DNA of 64,000 nt, taken from positions 127,032 to 191,031 of the forward strand of contig DXZS01000017.1 in the NCBI GenBank assembly GCA_019419505.1, written 5' to 3'. The position numbers were made by a program, and so were the translations under genes. Under the pieces are notes generated by a model that worked only from the letters and a program-made list of their open reading frames with translations, ran no database searches and was not told the DNA's origin. The stretch comes from Collinsella sp. (GTDB taxonomy: Bacteria; Actinomycetota; Coriobacteriia; Coriobacteriales; Coriobacteriaceae). Positions 61,480 to 64,000 of the stretch are shown here, piece after piece (position 1 is the stretch's first letter; each line of letters opens with the position of its first letter).

Positions 61480-62148
61480 ATGGAAACGAAGAACTTGAGT
61501 GAATCGACCATTTGCTGCTTTGGCGATTCGACCACATGGGGGGATAACGGATGCGGCGCAGGCGGCAACGACATCTCTTGGACTTCGCATCTGGGCGCGT
61601 TGCTGGGAGGTGCAGTCGTCGAGAACTTTGGCATCAAGGGTTCGCGTATCGCCATCAAGGCCGACCGTACCGATTCATTTGTCGAGCGCTTGGACGGCAT
61701 CGACGATGCGGCCGATGTCTATGTTGTCTTTGGCGGCGTTAACGACTTTAGCCGCAACGTGCCGCTTGGCGAGTTGGGCAGCATCGATGTGCATGAGTTC
61801 TATGGTGCGGTCGACTATCTGATCCGAACCATCACGGCGCGCTCACCTCAGGCAAAGCTCGTGTTTATGACGCCATGCAAGACGAGTGGTAAGCACGAGA
61901 AGGATATCCCGGCAAGCGATGAGGCGAACCATTTGGGTCTGACGCAAGACGCCTACGTGCGAGCGATGCTGGAGGTCTGTGACCGTTACTCCGTTCCGGT
62001 GATTGACCTGTATGCGCAAAGCGGCATCAGCCCGTTTTTGCCGGAGCACCGCGAGCTCTATATGCCGGACGGCCTGCATTACAGCCCGGCTGGCTATGAG
62101 CGCCTGGCGCATCGCATCGCCGCGGGCTTAGCCGCCGTTTGCCGTTAA
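61480..62148 (+). CDS. SGNH/GDSL-family hydrolase
   Basis: A 222-residue esterase of the SGNH superfamily. Block I holds the nucleophile S17 in CFGDSTTWG, block III GGVNDF the Asn, and block V DGLHYSPAGY the Asp-x-x-His pair. Pectin-associated family members include rhamnogalacturonan acetylesterases, so removal of acetyl groups is likely, though unproven. No signal peptide. The ATG follows GAGGAG; the frame opens at 61420 without a good site. Last gene before the operators of the GH105 unit. Confidence 0.88.
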   Translation: METKNLSESTICCFGDSTTWGDNGCGAGGNDISWTSHLGALLGGAVVENFGIKGSRIAIKADRTDSFVERLDGIDDAADVYVVFGGVNDFSRNVPLGELGSIDVHEFYGAVDYLIRTITARSPQAKLVFMTPCKTSGKHEKDIPASDEANHLGLTQDAYVRAMLEVCDRYSVPVIDLYAQSGISPFLPEHRELYMPDGLHYSPAGYERLAHRIAAGLAAVCR

Positions 62149-62162
62149 AAGTCTGCCGTTCG

Positions 62163-62200
62163 CGGGGAATATAGGGTTAACGTTCACCCTATATTCCCCG
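62163..62200. promoter_or_regulatory. AACGTT operator F inside a 38-bp palindrome
   Basis: The operator GGGTTAACGTTCACCC (62174-62189) is centred in perfect 15-base arms (CGGGGAATATAGGGT and ACCCTATATTCCCCG), so the site also forms a stem for the upstream transcript. TTCACC (62183-62188) may be the -35 of the GH105 gene, with TACACT (62208-62213) as -10, 19 bases apart. Confidence 0.85.
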
Positions 62201-62214
62201 TTCGCGTTACACTA

Positions 62215-62230
62215 GGGTTAACGTTCACCT
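62215..62230. promoter_or_regulatory. AACGTT operator G, after the GH105 -10
   Basis: GGGTTAACGTTCACCT, centre to centre 41 bases from F. It adjoins the -10, as at uxaC and the transporter. Confidence 0.87.
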
Positions 62231-62255
62231 ATCATTAACGTCAGAGGGGACAGCA

Positions 62256-63494
62256 ATGGGTTGCAATCAAATCCTGGACCGTTATATCGAGCAGTTGATC
62301 GAAACCTCTACGCCGCAGGCGCCGGCTTGGAATATCGAAAAGATTCGCGCCGGTAAGGAGAACACCTGGAACTATATCGACGGCTGCATGATCAAGGCGC
62401 TCATCGAGCTGTACGAGATTACGGGTGAGCAGCGCTACCTGACGTTCGCCGACGACTACATCGATTTCTTTGTCCAGGACGACGGTACCATCAAACATTA
62501 CAACCCCGAGGAGTACAACCTCGATAACGTTAATGCGGGCAAGACCCTCTACAAGCTCTATGACCTGGTGGGCAAGCCCAAGTATCGTGCGGCCATGGAT
62601 ACCATCTATCGTCAGCTCGAAACCCAGCCGCGTACCAAAGAGGGCGTGTTTTGGCACAAGGCCGTCTACCCCAACCAGATCTGGCTCGACGGCATGTATA
62701 TGGCGCAGCCGTTCTACATGCAGTACGAGCTGAGTTTCCACAACCGTCGTGCCTGCTCGGACAGCTTCCATATGTTCCAGGTTGTGCATGACCTGATGCG
62801 CAACCCCCTCAACGGTCTGTACTATCACGCTTACGACGCGAGCCGCAAACAGTTCTGGTGCGACCCGGTCACCGGCCTTTCGGCTAACTTCTGGCTGCGC
62901 GCCGAGGGCTGGTTTGCCATGGCGCTCATCGACACCTGGGAGCTTATGCCGCCTTCGATGTCGGCTGAGAAGGACGAGATCCGCAAGATGTTCCACGACT
63001 TGATTGACGCCATGCTGCCGTATCAGGACGAGAAGACCGGCATGTGGCACCAGGTCATCAACCTGCCCAATATCGCCCCCAACTATCTGGAGGAGTCGGG
63101 CAGCGCGATCTTTGCCAACGCCATCATGAAGGGCGTGCGTCTGGGCGTGTTGGGTGAGCGCTACTACCAGTACGGCCGTCGCGCCTTCGACGGCATCTGC
63201 GAGACCTGCCTGTCCGAGTATGACGGGCAGCTGGCGCTCGACAACATCTGCCTGGTTGCGGGCTTGGGAAACACCGCGCACCGCGAGGGCACGTTTGATT
63301 ACTACATGAGCGAGCCCGTGGTCAAAAATGATGCAAAGGGTGTGGCGCCGCTGGTGCTTGCCTATATCGAGACCATGCATCACGACAAGCTGGCCGGTAA
63401 GCGCGATCCGCTCGCCCCCTCGGGCGTGTGCTCCATCGAGGACCCGTTTGGCGGATACACCCCGGGCATCAACGCTCATAAGGGATGTGAATAA
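62256..63494 (+). CDS. Glycoside hydrolase family 105 unsaturated rhamnogalacturonyl/galacturonyl hydrolase
   Basis: A 412-residue (alpha/alpha)6-barrel enzyme of the YteR/YesR type that hydrolyses the 4,5-unsaturated uronyl residue produced by pectate or rhamnogalacturonan lyases, using hydration of the double bond. The key aspartate is D145 in QIWLDGMYM, and the aromatic segments WNYIDGCMIKAL and NFWLRAEGWFAMAL are typical. No signal peptide. The ATG follows GAGGGGAC. Its presence suggests that imported oligomers also come from lyase digestion by other organisms. Confidence 0.93.
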   Translation: MGCNQILDRYIEQLIETSTPQAPAWNIEKIRAGKENTWNYIDGCMIKALIELYEITGEQRYLTFADDYIDFFVQDDGTIKHYNPEEYNLDNVNAGKTLYKLYDLVGKPKYRAAMDTIYRQLETQPRTKEGVFWHKAVYPNQIWLDGMYMAQPFYMQYELSFHNRRACSDSFHMFQVVHDLMRNPLNGLYYHAYDASRKQFWCDPVTGLSANFWLRAEGWFAMALIDTWELMPPSMSAEKDEIRKMFHDLIDAMLPYQDEKTGMWHQVINLPNIAPNYLEESGSAIFANAIMKGVRLGVLGERYYQYGRRAFDGICETCLSEYDGQLALDNICLVAGLGNTAHREGTFDYYMSEPVVKNDAKGVAPLVLAYIETMHHDKLAGKRDPLAPSGVCSIEDPFGGYTPGINAHKGCE

Positions 63495-64000
63495 CGTGGG
63501 GGCTATTACTCCGGGCGTACGTTTGCACGACCTTCCGCAGGGGACCGTCGAGGAACGCATTCGCATGGCGGGAGAGCTGGGCTTTTCGTGCATTCAGCTG
63601 CCGAGCAAGGTGCTCTACGCATCGATGGGGATCGATCGAGGCGGCCTGACCCGCGAGCTTGCCGACCATTTGCGCGCGGTGCTCGACGAGGCGGGCGTTT
63701 CGGTCGCCGTGCTCGGCTGCTATAAGAATTTGGCGATGCCCGATCGCCAACAGCTCATGGATAACATTGCCGAGTACGAGGCGTGCTTGAATTTTGCCCA
63801 GATGCTCGGCGGATGCCCGGTTGGCACCGAGACCGGTCGCCCCAATGCGCAGAACCGCGTCGCGGACGACCGCATGACCGACGAGGCACTCGATACGTTT
63901 GCAGACGGGCTTGCACGCGTCTGCGATCGGGCCGAGGCCGTGGGTGGGCAAATACTGATCGAGCCCGGTTGGAACGAGACGGTTAATACGCCAGATCGCT
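63487..64000 (+). CDS. Xylose-isomerase-like TIM-barrel protein (sugar phosphate isomerase/epimerase), partial
   Basis: The start of a protein continuing beyond the window end. ITPGVRLHDLPQGTVEERIRMAGELGFSCIQLPSKVLY and, later, NLAMPDRQQLMDNIAEYEACLNFAQMLGG match the AP-endonuclease-2/xylose-isomerase-like barrel family. Translation may begin at GTG 63487, overlapping the end of the GH105 gene by eight bases, or at GTG 63496; AAGGG before them suits neither perfectly. It may isomerise or epimerise a sugar released in the locus, but the part shown is too short to say. Same direction and probably same operon as GH105. Confidence 0.82.
   Translation, partial: MNNVGAITPGVRLHDLPQGTVEERIRMAGELGFSCIQLPSKVLYASMGIDRGGLTRELADHLRAVLDEAGVSVAVLGCYKNLAMPDRQQLMDNIAEYEACLNFAQMLGGCPVGTETGRPNAQNRVADDRMTDEALDTFADGLARVCDRAEAVGGQILIEPGWNETVNTPDR

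Overview
The window is a 64 kb piece of a GC-rich, compactly organised chromosome that looks like a gut actinobacterium of the Coriobacteriia, most probably Collinsella. This is an inference from codon use, GC content and gene content (Feo iron uptake, Ni-dependent lactate racemase, Ebg-type beta-galactosidase, pectin-oligomer use, Pip/YhgE exporters). There is no rRNA, CRISPR array or prophage. Nearly all of it is ordinary chromosome with several accessory sugar and metal cassettes.

Layout. 1-3.1 kb: the 3' end of tRNA-Arg(ACG), an unknown 813-residue TPR-like protein, and tRNA-Ser(GCU) whose 3' end is duplicated downstream around a highly structured spacer. 3.1-9.9 kb: a secreted D-Ala-D-Ala carboxypeptidase divergent from a VanR/VanS-like two-component system, then PstB and a PhoB/PhoR-like pair. 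10-12.7 kb: a CpsC/CpsD/CpsB tyrosine-phosphorylation module without capsule biosynthesis genes, and a GNAT acetyltransferase. 12.9-16.6 kb: htpG, then an IS110-family element with a frameshifted transposase set in a nest of GGGGACGTTC-type repeats. 16.8-21.8 kb: two tandem YhgE/Pip membrane proteins. 22-29.3 kb: a DMT transporter, an M20 amidohydrolase, an MFS remnant, hisS and ppc. 29.3-34.9 kb: the lactate racemase region, larA-larD divergent from larB-larC-tetR, with two related giant palindromes, one upstream of larA and one downstream of larD. 35-37.6 kb: serB and aspS. 37.7-44.4 kb: an array of perfect hairpins, then a LacI regulator divergent from an ebgA-ebgC beta-galactosidase pair and an APC permease. 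44.5-48.6 kb: a MITE-like element, an HPr-like protein and feoA-feoA-feoB plus a Cys-rich Feo partner. 48.7-64 kb: a galacturonate and pectin-oligomer locus.

The pectin locus is the most coherent system. A LacI-type regulator precedes uxaC-uxaB-uxaA (galacturonate to 2-keto-3-deoxygluconate). A GPH/MFS transporter, a GH28 polygalacturonase, an alpha/beta esterase, a pectin methylesterase fused to a second esterase, an SGNH esterase, a GH105 unsaturated-uronyl hydrolase and a TIM-barrel protein cut by the window end follow. None of the enzymes shows a signal peptide, so the proposed scheme is import of short, still methylated and acetylated oligogalacturonides and their trimming inside the cell. 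Seven copies of an AACGTT-centred operator lie in front of three transcription units. In each unit one copy sits on the -35 and another just after the -10 element. The ebg promoter has the same geometry with a different operator (CAACCGGTTG).

Start codons were set by ribosome-binding sites and family length. Terminators and operators were called by eye from inverted repeats. No search was run, so names rest on motif and family recognition.
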